DNA from: GCA-002733465 sp965230525 | GTDB lineage: Bacteria; Pseudomonadota; Gammaproteobacteria; Enterobacterales; Kangiellaceae | DNA: 64,000 bases | NCBI GenBank assembly: GCA_965230525.1 | Contig: OZ246008.1 | Coordinates: 2,232,001-2,296,000, forward strand | Direction of reading: 5' to 3' | Part shown: one piece after another, positions 43,819 to 53,483 of the stretch | Layout of the letters: each line of letters opens with the position of its first letter | Position numbering within the stretch: position 1 is the first letter of the stretch | Notes under the pieces: generated by a model | Seen by the model: only the letters and a program-made list of their open reading frames with translations | Told to the model about the DNA's origin: nothing | The model's database searches: none | Made by a program: the position numbers and the translations under genes

Positions 43819-44266
43819 AAGTCGATTACACTTAATGAAGGACTACTTCTTGGCAGTGCTAGTCACCTTTAGTATTGCCAGCATTAGTCATACCCAATTT
43901 GTTTTGTCTGAGTTAATTAAGGTAGGCGCCGACATTAGCTTTTCCACGCGTGTCAGCGCCAGCTTTCAGGATTTTGTCGGTCTGTTGCCGAGCTATGCAA
44001 TAGTCATTGCCATTGGATTATTATTAGGGTTTGCAATCGCTTCTTTTATTAAGTCAAAACTAAACTCAAATCATCTAGGCTGGTATCCGCTTGCGGGTTG
44101 TGTGAGTTTGCTTACAATTCACTTGGCAATGCACCCCATTTTGGAAATTACGTTAATAGCAGGTGCTCGAACTACAGTAGGGTTAATAATGCAACTGCTC
44201 GCAGGGGGCGTTGGCGGTTTGTGCTTTTACTATCTAAGAGCTCGAGCGAAACGTCGCAATAGCTAG
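43811..44266 (+). CDS. Small multi-pass membrane protein
   Basis: About 151 residues from ATG 43811, overlapping the VOC stop by 8 nt. Four hydrophobic segments: LAVLVTFSIASISHT, LPSYAIVIAIGLLLGFAIAS, YPLAGCVSLLTIHLAM, LIMQLLAGGVGGLCFYYL. Tail is basic (RARAKRRNS), so the C terminus should be cytoplasmic. I do not recognise the family; it precedes a PQQ sugar dehydrogenase gene on the same strand. Confidence 0.8.
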   Translation: MNKSRLHLMKDYFLAVLVTFSIASISHTQFVLSELIKVGADISFSTRVSASFQDFVGLLPSYAIVIAIGLLLGFAIASFIKSKLNSNHLGWYPLAGCVSLLTIHLAMHPILEITLIAGARTTVGLIMQLLAGGVGGLCFYYLRARAKRRNS

Positions 44267-44311
44267 CGACCTAAACAGCATAATGCTTGCTAACTACTAG
44301 AACTTAATTAA

Positions 44312-45451
44312 ATGACTTATCAAAACATTCCAATCCGTTTTATCGCTTTATTGTGGCTATACGCATTTTTAATTCAAACCGCTATGGCCGAGGATAGCGT
44401 GAGCAGCAATAAACCAAATGTTGCATTTAAAAATTATCAAGTCAAACAAATTGCATCGGGTTTGCAATCACCTTGGTCAATCGTTCAGCTTAATTCAGAT
44501 CAATTCTTGGTGGCTGAAAAAGTAGCGCAGTTGCGGATAATTTCTAACGGCACTGTTTCAGAACCAGTACAAGGACTTCCTGATATTTTTGTGCGAAGCC
44601 AAGGCGGGTTAATGGATCTCGTATTGCATCCGCAGTATCAGAACAATCAGTGGATTTATTTTTCATATGCTCACGGTCAACGCGAAAAAAACGCATTAAG
44701 AGTAATGCGCGCAAAACTAAAAGATAATCAACTTACTGAAAAGCAAATTTTGCTCACTGTTTCACCTTGGAAAGATACCCCCGTTCACTACGGCGCCAGA
44801 ATGGCATTTTTGCCAGACAATAGTTTATTGATTACTAGCGGTGATGGATTCGATTATCGCGAGAGTGCGCAAAAAAAAGATAGCTTACTTGGAAAAATCA
44901 TGCGCATTAATGATGACGGCAGTATTCCTTCCGACAATCCATTTGTTAATGAGAAAGACGTTAAACCAGAAATCTGGTCCTTAGGTCATCGTAATCCACA
45001 AGGCATAGTGTACGACAGCCAACGCCAAAAAGTGTTTTCTAATGAGCATGGCCCTAAGGGCGGCGATGAAATAAATTTAATTGAAAAGGGCAAAAATTAT
45101 GGTTGGCCAATTGTGACAAATGGGGTTGATTACTCCGGTGCTTTAATTAGCCCTTTCAAAGAATATAAAGGAATGCAGCAGCCGATGGTTGATTGGACAC
45201 CATCAATCGCGCCTTCTGCGCTAACGGTTTACTATGCCGATATGTTTCCTGAGCTAAAGGGTGACTTACTCTCTACCACCTTAAAAAGTAAAGAATTACG
45301 TCGGGTAAAGCTCAATGGGACGAGTGTTGCATTTCAGCAATCATTGCTAACAGAATTAGATGCTCGACTTAGGGATGTAATGATTGACCAGCAAGGCGCC
45401 ATTATACTTTTAACCGACGATGGCAGAGTTTTGAGAGTCACCCGAAATTAA
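44312..45451 (+). CDS. PQQ-dependent soluble aldose dehydrogenase (Asd/YliI-like)
   Basis: 379 residues with a signal peptide (LLWLYAFLIQTAMAEDS). Six-bladed propeller features: GLQSPWSIVQLNSDQFLVAEK, GGLMDLVLHPQYQNNQWIYFSYA, LGKIMRINDDGSIPSDNPF, WSLGHRNPQGIVYD, EHGPKGGDEINLIEKGKNYGWP and APSALTVYYADMFPELKGDLL. This periplasmic quinoprotein oxidises aldose sugars. Downstream is a convergent amidohydrolase with a shared hairpin between. Confidence 0.93.
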   Translation: MTYQNIPIRFIALLWLYAFLIQTAMAEDSVSSNKPNVAFKNYQVKQIASGLQSPWSIVQLNSDQFLVAEKVAQLRIISNGTVSEPVQGLPDIFVRSQGGLMDLVLHPQYQNNQWIYFSYAHGQREKNALRVMRAKLKDNQLTEKQILLTVSPWKDTPVHYGARMAFLPDNSLLITSGDGFDYRESAQKKDSLLGKIMRINDDGSIPSDNPFVNEKDVKPEIWSLGHRNPQGIVYDSQRQKVFSNEHGPKGGDEINLIEKGKNYGWPIVTNGVDYSGALISPFKEYKGMQQPMVDWTPSIAPSALTVYYADMFPELKGDLLSTTLKSKELRRVKLNGTSVAFQQSLLTELDARLRDVMIDQQGAIILLTDDGRVLRVTRN

Positions 45452-45477
45452 GTGGTGATGATAGCCAAGGGGGCGTT

Positions 45478-45562
45478 TCAAACTAAGCTGCGTTTCCCGC
45501 TCCTCAGCCCTTTCTCTAAGAGAGTGCTGAGGAGAGTTAGGCAGAGAGAAACGCAGTTTGAA
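45478..45562. terminator. Two-tier hairpin between convergent genes
   Basis: Outer arms: TCAAACT..GCTGCGTTTC (45478-45496) against GAAACGCAGTTTGAA (45548-45562). Inner arms: CTCCTCAGC (45500-45508) against GCTGAGGAG (45526-45534). Lies 26 nt after one stop and 8 nt after the other, so a bidirectional terminator fits; the size and arms also resemble a REP-like element. Confidence 0.6.
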
Positions 45563-45570
45563 TTAACCCG

Positions 45571-47244
45571 CTATTTGGACTTAAACTTCAGCTCACCCGC
45601 AATCCAAGTTTGTAAAACCTTAGTTTTCCAAATTTCTTTTGGGTTACCCTTAATTACATCTTGATCAACTAAAATAAAATCAGCCCACTTGCCTGCCTCA
45701 AGTGATCCGAGGGTATTTTCCTGATGAGCAGCATAAGCAGCGTCCAAAGTAAAACTGCGCAATGCTTGTGCAGGTGTCATGCGTTCATCAGGTAACCACC
45801 CTCCTGAAGGTTGGTTGTTTTGATCTTGGCGTGTGACTGCGGCGTGAATACCATGAAAGGGTTCAGCTAGTTCAACAGGAAAGTCCGAACCAGAGGCAAT
45901 GATGGTGCCTTGTTGAATAAATTTTTGCCATGCGTAGGCACCTTTTAAGCGTTCGTTACCTAATCGATCACCAGCCATATTTTTGTCGCTTGTGGCGTGA
46001 ACCGGTTGCATGGATGCGATCATATCCAGCGTTTTGAAACGAGGTATGTCGTCCAAAGAAACAATTTGAGCATGCTCCACGCGGTGTCTTAACGAGCGAC
46101 CGCCAACTTTCTTGTAGGCTTTTTCAATCGCATCGAGTACCACTCGGTTTCCTTTGTCTCCAATGGCATGAACGTTCACCTGAAAGTTCTTTGCCATAAT
46201 GTCTTCAACCAGCTTGTCCAACTCTACCGGCTTGACCAGTAGCAATCCTTTATTATCGATGTCATCAGAGTAAGGAGCGAGTAGGGCCGCACCGCGACTT
46301 CCTAGCGCGCCATCGGAATACAGTTTGACGCTCATAATCGAAAGAAAGTCTCGCTCATCAACAATTCGTCCATCATCAAGCCATTGGTACAGGTTTGGGT
46401 GAGAGCCTGCCAGCATGCCATAGATTCTGACAGGAAGGCGATTTTCTTTTAGTCGATTTTTGTAAATATCTAAGTCCAGTTGATCGACACCTGCGTCGTG
46501 GACACTGGTAATGCCCAATGCAAGTAAATGAGCAAACGCTTTATCAAAGGCATAGTCTTGTTCAAGCATGGATGGAGCCGGGATTTTGCTCTCCACCAGG
46601 CCGATGGCGTTGTCAATTAACACGCCAGTCGCTTTACCTTTACTGTCTCTGATTATCTTTCCGCCTTGAGGATCTGGGGTGGTGTCATTTATACCCGCAA
46701 TTTCCAGGGCTTTGCTGTTCGCCCAAGCGGCATGTCCATCAATGCGGCGCAGTAAAATCGGCCGCTTAATTCCAGTGTTATCGAGAGAAGCGGTGGTCGG
46801 AAATTCTTTATTGAGCCATAAGACTTGATTCCAACCGCGTCCCAAAACCCATTGAGATTGTTTATTTTTTGCAGCAAATTCTTTCACTTTATTAGCGGCT
46901 TTTTCTTCCGAGGTAACTCCGCGTAACTGAACTCGAAGCATTTCGTTTCCTAATCCAGATACATGACCGTGGGCATCTATTAAGCCTGGCAGTAAAACGT
47001 TTCCTTGTCCGTTGTGTTGAGCGCACTGGTTGTACGATGGATCTATATCGCCCTGTCCCGTCCCAAGGACTTTGCCTTGTTCAAAAGCCATCCAAGTAAA
47101 TTGCTTTAATTGTTTTGACTCAGCCGTCGGGGTGTAGCCCTTAACATCAGTGATTAATTGGCATTTTGCCTGTGCCGAGCTTGGTGTTAGCGTTAAAAAG
47201 GCCCCCAAAACAGCTGGGAACGTAGTTTTTATCAATGTTTTCAT
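45571..47244 (-). CDS. Secreted YtcJ-like amidohydrolase
   Basis: 557 residues with a signal peptide (FLTLTPSSAQAKC). Amidohydrolase_3 layout: N-terminal metal motif LIDAHGHVSG, KGATGVLIDNA-like GKATGVLIDNAIG, VKLYSDGALGSRGAALL, NVHAIGDKGNRVVLDAIEKA, RHRVEHAQIV, IASGSDFPVE and C-terminal GKWADFILVDQD. The metal site is H-x-H, two further His and an Asp. Likely a periplasmic N-acyl or carbamate-type hydrolase; the substrate is unknown. Confidence 0.9.
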   Translation of the reverse strand: MKTLIKTTFPAVLGAFLTLTPSSAQAKCQLITDVKGYTPTAESKQLKQFTWMAFEQGKVLGTGQGDIDPSYNQCAQHNGQGNVLLPGLIDAHGHVSGLGNEMLRVQLRGVTSEEKAANKVKEFAAKNKQSQWVLGRGWNQVLWLNKEFPTTASLDNTGIKRPILLRRIDGHAAWANSKALEIAGINDTTPDPQGGKIIRDSKGKATGVLIDNAIGLVESKIPAPSMLEQDYAFDKAFAHLLALGITSVHDAGVDQLDLDIYKNRLKENRLPVRIYGMLAGSHPNLYQWLDDGRIVDERDFLSIMSVKLYSDGALGSRGAALLAPYSDDIDNKGLLLVKPVELDKLVEDIMAKNFQVNVHAIGDKGNRVVLDAIEKAYKKVGGRSLRHRVEHAQIVSLDDIPRFKTLDMIASMQPVHATSDKNMAGDRLGNERLKGAYAWQKFIQQGTIIASGSDFPVELAEPFHGIHAAVTRQDQNNQPSGGWLPDERMTPAQALRSFTLDAAYAAHQENTLGSLEAGKWADFILVDQDVIKGNPKEIWKTKVLQTWIAGELKFKSK

Positions 47245-47772
47245 GTTGCATGTCCTTCGATTAAGTGGGCGTTCAATGGGTGTAGACGAGCGCCTTATTC
47301 ATGATCGATTAGTTATTGTTGTGCCTAACAGTGTACTGGAAGTCAGGGGGGCAAGTCTAACTCCAGACAATGAACAAAATATGCTTTGTCTTGGTGTTAT
47401 CCCTAAAGCAGAGATAGTGGCCTTCTGAAGCTTCGGCTGTTATTCTATTGGTCTGCTGCTGTCGGTTAAATAAATCGCTATCGGCTGGTATCCGAACGGT
47501 TTGTTTGCGGGTGGTGCGCATACGTGAGGATTGTTTACCAAAGGCGTGCTTGCGATTGGCTTGTTTACGATAGGCTTGGCCTAAGTTGTATTCGCGATGC
47601 CGTTGTGTAAATTTGATAGTATGAAACGGCTAGCCTAATTTAGCGATAGAAGAAGTAAAGGCCTGTAAAATAAAAAGAGCTAAAAAGAGCTAAAAAGCGG
47701 GTTGCTTCCTGAACAAATTAACCAGAATATTTAAACGCTTAAAACTATTCTAACCAACTAAAGTTTACGATT
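47245..47772. other. Long intergenic region with degenerate 30-nt repeats
   Basis: About 530 nt between divergent genes. Three 30-nt units begin at 47501, 47531 and 47561, each starting TTGTTT(G/A)C. Farther on, AAAAAGAGCT is directly repeated at about 47679-47698. A small reading frame at its left side overlaps the amidohydrolase start and looks spurious. No RNA gene recognised. Confidence 0.45.
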
Positions 47773-48270
47773 ATGGCGATGAAAAGCATGTCAACGAGTG
47801 AGGTGATTTTATCCATCATTGGTGCTTTTATTGCGACTTTGTTAGCTTCTTTCTTTAGCAGCAAAATTTTAGAAGTCGAGGGCATGCCAATGGTACTGGC
47901 CTCAACCGGTGCTTCTGCAATGCTAATTTTTGGGATCCCTAACAGTCCGGTTTCTCAACCTTGGCCAATTGTTGGTGGTCATGTTATTTCTGCGCTGGTG
48001 GGGATTACCGCCTATTATTTAATTGGTAACCCAATACTGGCATCATCTGTGGCGATTGGACTTGCAATGTTGGCAATGCATTATGCCAAGTGTATGCATC
48101 CTCCAGGCGGAGCAACCGCGGTAACCGCAGTCATAGGTGGCGCGGGTGTTCATCAGCTAGGTTATTATTTTGTGGTGGTGCCGGTCTTGTTTAATTCGAT
48201 TATTTTATTGTCGATCGCCATGGCAATCGCAACGATGCGGCCTCAAAACCCTTTTATGGTGAGCGAATGA
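47773..48270 (+). CDS. HPP family membrane protein
   Basis: 165 residues with four to five hydrophobic spans and the name-giving HPP motif in KCMHPPGGATAVTAVIGG. Other family segments are LASTGASAMLIFGIPNSPVSQPWPIVGGH and VALGLAMLAMH-like VAIGLAMLAMHYAK. HPP proteins are inner-membrane and linked to nitrite or ion handling in some bacteria and plastids; the role here is unknown. Overlaps the next gene by 4 nt (ATGA). Confidence 0.94.
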   Translation: MAMKSMSTSEVILSIIGAFIATLLASFFSSKILEVEGMPMVLASTGASAMLIFGIPNSPVSQPWPIVGGHVISALVGITAYYLIGNPILASSVAIGLAMLAMHYAKCMHPPGGATAVTAVIGGAGVHQLGYYFVVVPVLFNSIILLSIAMAIATMRPQNPFMVSE

Positions 48271-49136
48271 CTCAGCAGGCCAAGCAATGTTCTTATTGTC
48301 AAACCGAAATATTCGATAACTTTTGTCCTCGTTGTGGCGAAAAAAAATTCTCAACTCAGCATCTCTCATACCGACAATTAGCCAAGCTACTGTGGGTTTC
48401 GCTCACCGATGTGGATGGCAAGGTCCTAAGTAGTTTCCGAATTTTATTATTTAAACCCGGTCAATTGTTAAACGATTATTGCAATGGAATTCGTACCCAT
48501 CGACTTAATCCCTTTCAACTGTTTTTATTTGCTAATATTATCTATTTTTTTACTTTAGGTGTGATCAGTCAAAATACATTTAATACGCCGTTAGATGTGC
48601 ACTTAGAAGCGAAAAATTTTTTCCATCAGTCGGTCGCTGTGCAGTGGGTAGAACAGTATCTCGCTGAATCCGGAATGGCTCTATCCGACTATCGAAAGTT
48701 GTTCAATCAGCAAATCAACCTGCTCTCTAAATCGCTAGTGATCACTATGCTGCCAATTTTTGCCTTGATTGTGCTGGTGCTGCATTTGAGACAACGTTAT
48801 ATTGGCGTTAAGTCGTTCCTTTTTGCCACTCACTTCTACGCTTTTACGTTATTGTTTTTGGTTGTCTCTGGTGTAATCATGCGGGGTATTTATTGGTTAG
48901 TTCAAGCGTCGCCTTGGCCAAATCTTGCCGGTTCAATTAGGTCAGAAGCTTTTAGTTCAGTGTCTATTTTGGTCTGCGTTATGGTGTATTTATATCTAGC
49001 TCAAAAACGAAATTTTGATGCTAAACCGGCGATAATTTTCTTTAAAACTATTTTGATGGGGATAGGATTCTATTATTCGATAATCATTTATCGTGCGATC
49101 TTATTCTTTGTTACTTATTATTCAATTGCCGACTAA
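48267..49136 (+). CDS. DUF3667 family zinc-ribbon membrane protein
   Basis: 289 residues. N-terminal zinc ribbon C-x2-C (SYCQTEIFDNFCPRCGEKKF) then DUF3667 text YRQLAKLLWVSLTDVDGK, SFRILLFKPGQLLNDYCNGIRTHRLNPFQLFLFANIIYFF. Further spans at about 165-185, 195-215, 240-255 and 262-283. Function unknown. Translationally coupled to the HPP gene. Confidence 0.92.
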   Translation: MTQQAKQCSYCQTEIFDNFCPRCGEKKFSTQHLSYRQLAKLLWVSLTDVDGKVLSSFRILLFKPGQLLNDYCNGIRTHRLNPFQLFLFANIIYFFTLGVISQNTFNTPLDVHLEAKNFFHQSVAVQWVEQYLAESGMALSDYRKLFNQQINLLSKSLVITMLPIFALIVLVLHLRQRYIGVKSFLFATHFYAFTLLFLVVSGVIMRGIYWLVQASPWPNLAGSIRSEAFSSVSILVCVMVYLYLAQKRNFDAKPAIIFFKTILMGIGFYYSIIIYRAILFFVTYYSIAD

Positions 49137-49173
49137 CCTAGTCGGCTAAAAAACTAAACTGACGATTAAACTC

Positions 49174-50487
49174 ATGACACTTACCCAGCAGCAACTTCAG
49201 TTTGATGCCGAGCATATTTGGCATCCCTATACTAATCTCAAAAATCCAACTCCGACTTTTGGAGTCGAGTGCGCTGAGGGTGTCCATCTCACCCTGTCTA
49301 CGGGGCAAAAAGTCATTGACGGCATGTCCTCTTGGTGGTCGACCATACATGGTTACAATCACCCGGTACTCAATCAAGCGGTTATTTCGCAGCTTAGTAA
49401 AATGTCGCATGTGATGTTCGGAGGATTGACACACCAACCTGCCATCGAACTTTGCCAAACCTTACTTGATATGACTGACGAGAGTTTGAACAAAGTATTC
49501 TTGGCTGACTCCGGCTCAATTTCGGTGGAGGTCGCTTTAAAAATGGCGTTGCAATATTGGTATTCCAATACTCAATTAACCCAAGAGCAGCGAGCCAAAA
49601 AGGTCAAGTTTTTGACCATTGAAAACGGTTATCATGGGGATACTTTTGGCGCGATGTCAGTGTGTGATCCGGTTAATGGTATGCACTCTATGTTTGAAGG
49701 TGTGTTACCCAAACATATTTTCGTGCCAGCACCCGATTGCGTCAGTGATAAGCTTTGGAAGTCTGAGGATATTTTGCCCTTTCAACGAGCATTAGAATCC
49801 AATCATCAGCAAATTGCGGCGGTGATTTTGGAGCCTTTGGTGCAAGGTGCAGGCGGAATGCGGTTTTATTGTGCTGAATTTTTACGCCAAGTGAGAGCGC
49901 TCTGTGATCAATATGGCGTGCTGTTAATCTTTGATGAGATCGCTACCGGATTCGGACGAACTGGCAGTCTGTTTGCTTATCAACAAACCGGCATTGTGCC
50001 CGACATACTTTGTTTGGGCAAAGCGATTACCGGAGGCTATATGTCTCTCGCAGCCACTTTATCTACTCAGCAGGTGGCGGATACTATCAGCCGTTTCGAA
50101 AGCGGCAATTTGATGCACGGTCCAACCTTTATGGCTAATCCGCTGGCCTGCGCGGTGGCTAATGCTAGTCTAAAATTGCTGATAGAATCAGACTGGAAGG
50201 CGAGTATTGATTCCATTGAACAACAACTGCGACAAGAGCTTAGTGATTGCGCCGCAATTCAGAGCGTTGCTGATGTTCGAGTAAAAGGTGCTATTGGTGT
50301 AATCGAGTTGAAGCAGCCGCTCGATATGCATGAAGTTCAACCGAGATTGGTCGAGCTCGGTGTCTGGATTCGACCGTTTGGCAAGCTACTTTATATAATG
50401 CCGCCCTTTATCATAAAGCCTAACGAGTTAAGCCAATTGACTAAGGCAATGAAAACGATTTGTTTGGAAGCGACAAATAATCGCTAA
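49174..50487 (+). CDS. bioA: Adenosylmethionine-8-amino-7-oxononanoate aminotransferase
   Basis: 437 residues of a class III PLP aminotransferase. BioA-specific start HIWHPYTNLKNPTPTF and MSSWWSTIHGYNHP; PLP Lys in CLGKAITGGYMSLAATL; FDEIATGFGRTG; HGPTFMANPLACAVANASL. It converts KAPA to DAPA in biotin synthesis. No other bio gene is visible in the window, unlike the usual bioA/bioBFCD arrangement. Confidence 0.95.
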   Translation: MTLTQQQLQFDAEHIWHPYTNLKNPTPTFGVECAEGVHLTLSTGQKVIDGMSSWWSTIHGYNHPVLNQAVISQLSKMSHVMFGGLTHQPAIELCQTLLDMTDESLNKVFLADSGSISVEVALKMALQYWYSNTQLTQEQRAKKVKFLTIENGYHGDTFGAMSVCDPVNGMHSMFEGVLPKHIFVPAPDCVSDKLWKSEDILPFQRALESNHQQIAAVILEPLVQGAGGMRFYCAEFLRQVRALCDQYGVLLIFDEIATGFGRTGSLFAYQQTGIVPDILCLGKAITGGYMSLAATLSTQQVADTISRFESGNLMHGPTFMANPLACAVANASLKLLIESDWKASIDSIEQQLRQELSDCAAIQSVADVRVKGAIGVIELKQPLDMHEVQPRLVELGVWIRPFGKLLYIMPPFIIKPNELSQLTKAMKTICLEATNNR

Positions 50488-50519
50488 AATGACCCAACTA
50501 TTTCAAAGAAATAGCTGTC

Positions 50520-50547
50520 TTGAATTCGTCGCTTTAATTGTTATAAT
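50520..50547 (+). promoter_or_regulatory. Sigma-70-type promoter of the ABC/acyltransferase operon
   Basis: TTGAAT at 50520-50525, a 16-nt spacer and TATAAT at 50542-50547, 43 nt before the ABC start codon. Preceded by a hairpin CTATTTC-AAA-GAAATAG (50498-50514) that could end the bioA transcript. Confidence 0.65.
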
Positions 50548-50589
50548 GCGTTATATAAATGGAGAGGGCGCTAAATTAGAGGATTTGCA

Positions 50590-52296
50590 TTGCTGTTAAG
50601 CAGTCGGTTAATTATTAAACAGTTTAGCGTCAAAGAAAAACTCCAGCTTGGTGTGCTCTTTGTCTCTACGACTATCAATGGCCTAGTGCAAGCGCTTGGC
50701 ATTGTTTCTGTTATGCCTCTCATCGCTTTGCTGACTGACCCAACGCTTGCCGATTCCAACCAGTATTTTTTACTAATTAAAGATTTTCTTCCTAGCCAGC
50801 TTCAAGACTCGCTTTTGTTGGTGCTGGGGTTAATTTCATTTTCTTTATTGTTAATCGGTAATGCATTTATTGTGTTCGATTATTGGTTAACGCTTAAATT
50901 CTTTAACGTCAAAGAGTTTAAATATGCCATAAAGTTATTTCAGCAATACATGAACCAAAACTATTTGCAGTTTAGTCAAAAACGTATCTCTGATATGACG
51001 CGTAATGTCATTCAAGAAGTCGATCGAGTGTTTGTAGGAACTTTATTGGCTTGGGTTGGATTGTTGTCTGACTTAATCATCGCGATTTCAATTATCGCAT
51101 TGCTACTTTATGTGAATCCCTTAATTACTCTGGTTGCAAGTGTACTAATCGCAGTGATGTATAGTTTAGTCTACTGGTTGATTATTCGAAAAATCGAAAA
51201 GCTTGGCAGAGAGTTTTCATTACATGAATCCAAAGTGTATTCAGCGATTAGACAAAGTTTAGAATTTTTCAGAGAAATTAAGGTCGCTCGAAAGTCCCAT
51301 TATTTCATTCAACGATATTCAAAGCCTGCTAAGGCTATTACTAGAAATGCAACACGTTACAATATTTTGAAGCTGGTGCCCGAGCAAATAATTGAAGTGT
51401 TTGCTTTTGGCTTGGTCATTTTTGTGGCTATTTATTTTTCAACACAAGTGAACACTTCCTCGTTGGTAATAAGCTGGGTGGCGTTTTTTGCTTTTGCAGT
51501 GTATCGACTGATTCCAATCGTTAAAGATCTTTTTGATGGCATTGAAGAACTTAAATATTTAGATTCGTCTTTAAATGAAGTCATGGACGAGTTCAGCAGC
51601 AGTAAAATTGAAAGAGAGCAAGTCAATAATCTTGAATGTGCTTTTGAAAAACAAATTGAATGTGAACAATTAAGTTTTACTTATCCAGGAAGTCCTCATT
51701 CAGTTTTGCATAAATTTAATTGTACAATTGATGCGGATCGCTTCACCTGTATCGTCGGGGAGTCTGGCGCAGGTAAATCGACGTTACTCGATCTATTTTT
51801 GGGGTTATTACAACCCAGTCAGGGGAAAATATTAATTGATGGGGTCGAATTAACCAAAGGCCATTTAAACGCATGGCTCGAGCAAGTCGGCTATGTGCCA
51901 CAAACGATTCAGCTATACGAAGGTACGGTGGCGGAAAATATTGCATTTGGCGAGCACGCAGAGAAAATCGATCAACAACAGGTTGAAAAAGTAGCCGCAA
52001 TTGCTGGTATCCACGAATTTGTCGTATCAGAACTGCCATTAGGATATCAAAGCAAAATTGGAGATTCCGGTTTAAATTTAAGCGGTGGACAAAAACAACG
52101 AATCGGGATTGCGCGCAGTCTATATCATCAGCCAAGAATTTTATTGCTCGATGAAGCGACAAATGAATTGGATCTAAACACTGAAAAAATGGTTCTCGAC
52201 AATCTGATAAAAACAGCAGGCTTAACGCTAGTTTTTGTGACTCATAAACCAACAGTATTTGAACGTGCCGATTCGGTGATTAATTTGGATAACTAA
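50590..52296 (+). CDS. ABC transporter, fused permease and ATPase (exporter)
   Basis: 568 residues from TTG 50590 (AGAGG 8 nt upstream). Six spans in residues 15-320 form a type-IV exporter domain; the nucleotide-binding half holds Walker A GESGAGKSTLL (about 389-399), Q-loop VGYVPQTIQLYEGTV, signature LSGGQKQRIGIA, Walker B ILLLDEATNEL and H-loop FVTHKPT. A half-transporter likely acting as a dimer; the N-terminal membrane part resembles the polysaccharide/peptide/lipid exporters. Followed by two acyltransferase-like genes with gaps of 1 and 7 nt, so it probably exports their product or acts in envelope assembly. Confidence 0.92.
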   Translation: MLLSSRLIIKQFSVKEKLQLGVLFVSTTINGLVQALGIVSVMPLIALLTDPTLADSNQYFLLIKDFLPSQLQDSLLLVLGLISFSLLLIGNAFIVFDYWLTLKFFNVKEFKYAIKLFQQYMNQNYLQFSQKRISDMTRNVIQEVDRVFVGTLLAWVGLLSDLIIAISIIALLLYVNPLITLVASVLIAVMYSLVYWLIIRKIEKLGREFSLHESKVYSAIRQSLEFFREIKVARKSHYFIQRYSKPAKAITRNATRYNILKLVPEQIIEVFAFGLVIFVAIYFSTQVNTSSLVISWVAFFAFAVYRLIPIVKDLFDGIEELKYLDSSLNEVMDEFSSSKIEREQVNNLECAFEKQIECEQLSFTYPGSPHSVLHKFNCTIDADRFTCIVGESGAGKSTLLDLFLGLLQPSQGKILIDGVELTKGHLNAWLEQVGYVPQTIQLYEGTVAENIAFGEHAEKIDQQQVEKVAAIAGIHEFVVSELPLGYQSKIGDSGLNLSGGQKQRIGIARSLYHQPRILLLDEATNELDLNTEKMVLDNLIKTAGLTLVFVTHKPTVFERADSVINLDN

Positions 52297-52297
52297 T

Positions 52298-53476
52298 GTG
52301 ACTCAAACTAAATCAAGTGACAAGCTAAATCAAATGGTCATTGAGAACTATGCTTTAACCGTGCTTGATAATTTGCAGCAGATAAATGCACTTGAACAAG
52401 AATGGAATGAATTGCACCGGCGTTGTGGTGGTCGCTCCATTTATAACTCGTTTGATTTTGTTTACACCTCAATAAAACACTTTTTACAACCACAGGATGA
52501 GCTCTGTGTAGTGGTGATTAGGCAGCGAGATGATCAAGCGCTGGTGGCAATTTTTCCTTGCTGTATATCTGATTATTATTGGCGCTTGGGCACCTTTAGA
52601 GCCATGCTAATTGTAGCTCGCGATGAGTCTGACAAAGCCTATCCTATTATTGAAAGTGAGCACGAGAAAAAAGTTTGGCCGGTGCTGCTTAGCTACTTTA
52701 AGCGTATTCAGGAAAAGTGGTCATTTATTGACTTCGAAGAGTTTAAGCCAGACAGTCTAGCCATTCCGGCGGTCAAAAGCAGCTTTGATAAGGGGTACTT
52801 AGTGCATACAAATCCCGACGCAGTCAGTCCTCTCATTGATTTAACCATGAGTTGGCAAGCCTTTTGGGATCAGCATCGAAAGATGAGAAAGCGAGTACGT
52901 AAAATGGAAAAAACACTTGCTGAAAACTTTCGATTTGAAGTAATAGAAAGACCTCAAGAAATCTTGCAAAGTCTCCAAGATTATATTGATCTAGAAAAAC
53001 GAAGTTGGAAGCTTGAAGCGAAGGTTGGAATTGGCAAGGACGCCCAAACTATTGCCTTTTATCGCGATTATTTTTCGCAGCTTGCGCTGAAAAACAAAAT
53101 AAAATTTGGTTTTTTATACAATGGCGAACAACTCGTTTCGGCTGAAATAGCTTATATCGAAGCTGAGCAAGTATTTTTTAGTCACGGTTGTTATGACAAT
53201 CAATTTAAACAGCTCTCGCCCGGAATGGTCAGTACCAGTTTATTTTTAAAACACTTTTTTGAAGGCAAATATCAAACTGGTGATTTTTTAGGAGGTTTTG
53301 CGCAATATATCAATCCTTGGGCTAGCGAGCTATTACCAAGCATCAATATTATTGTGATTAAAGTGAGTCCAAAGACATTGTTGTTTTATCTGCTAGATTT
53401 TTTTCGCCGGAAAATTTACAAGCCCATTAAATCAAGCGTGTTAGGTTTACTAAAACGCTCTTCACAAACAAAGTGA
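52298..53476 (+). CDS. GNAT/BioF2-like acyltransferase (first of pair)
   Basis: 392 residues from GTG 52298, right after the ABC stop. Contains the Acetyltransf_6 (CelD/BioF2-like, FemAB-related) pattern: N-terminal half ending FWDQHRKMRKRVRKMEKTL, then KRSWKLEAKVGIG, FYRDYFSQLALKNKIKFGFL and FFSHGCYDNQFKQLSPGMV with DFLGGFAQY. Such enzymes transfer acyl or aminoacyl groups onto sugars, lipids or peptides. The substrate is unknown. Confidence 0.85.
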   Translation: MTQTKSSDKLNQMVIENYALTVLDNLQQINALEQEWNELHRRCGGRSIYNSFDFVYTSIKHFLQPQDELCVVVIRQRDDQALVAIFPCCISDYYWRLGTFRAMLIVARDESDKAYPIIESEHEKKVWPVLLSYFKRIQEKWSFIDFEEFKPDSLAIPAVKSSFDKGYLVHTNPDAVSPLIDLTMSWQAFWDQHRKMRKRVRKMEKTLAENFRFEVIERPQEILQSLQDYIDLEKRSWKLEAKVGIGKDAQTIAFYRDYFSQLALKNKIKFGFLYNGEQLVSAEIAYIEAEQVFFSHGCYDNQFKQLSPGMVSTSLFLKHFFEGKYQTGDFLGGFAQYINPWASELLPSINIIVIKVSPKTLLFYLLDFFRRKIYKPIKSSVLGLLKRSSQTK

Positions 53477-53483
53477 CATTCAC

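Noticed and set aside
47150..47428. Plus-strand frame antisense to the amidohydrolase start
   Set aside because: Overlaps a real gene, with composition unlike a protein of known type.
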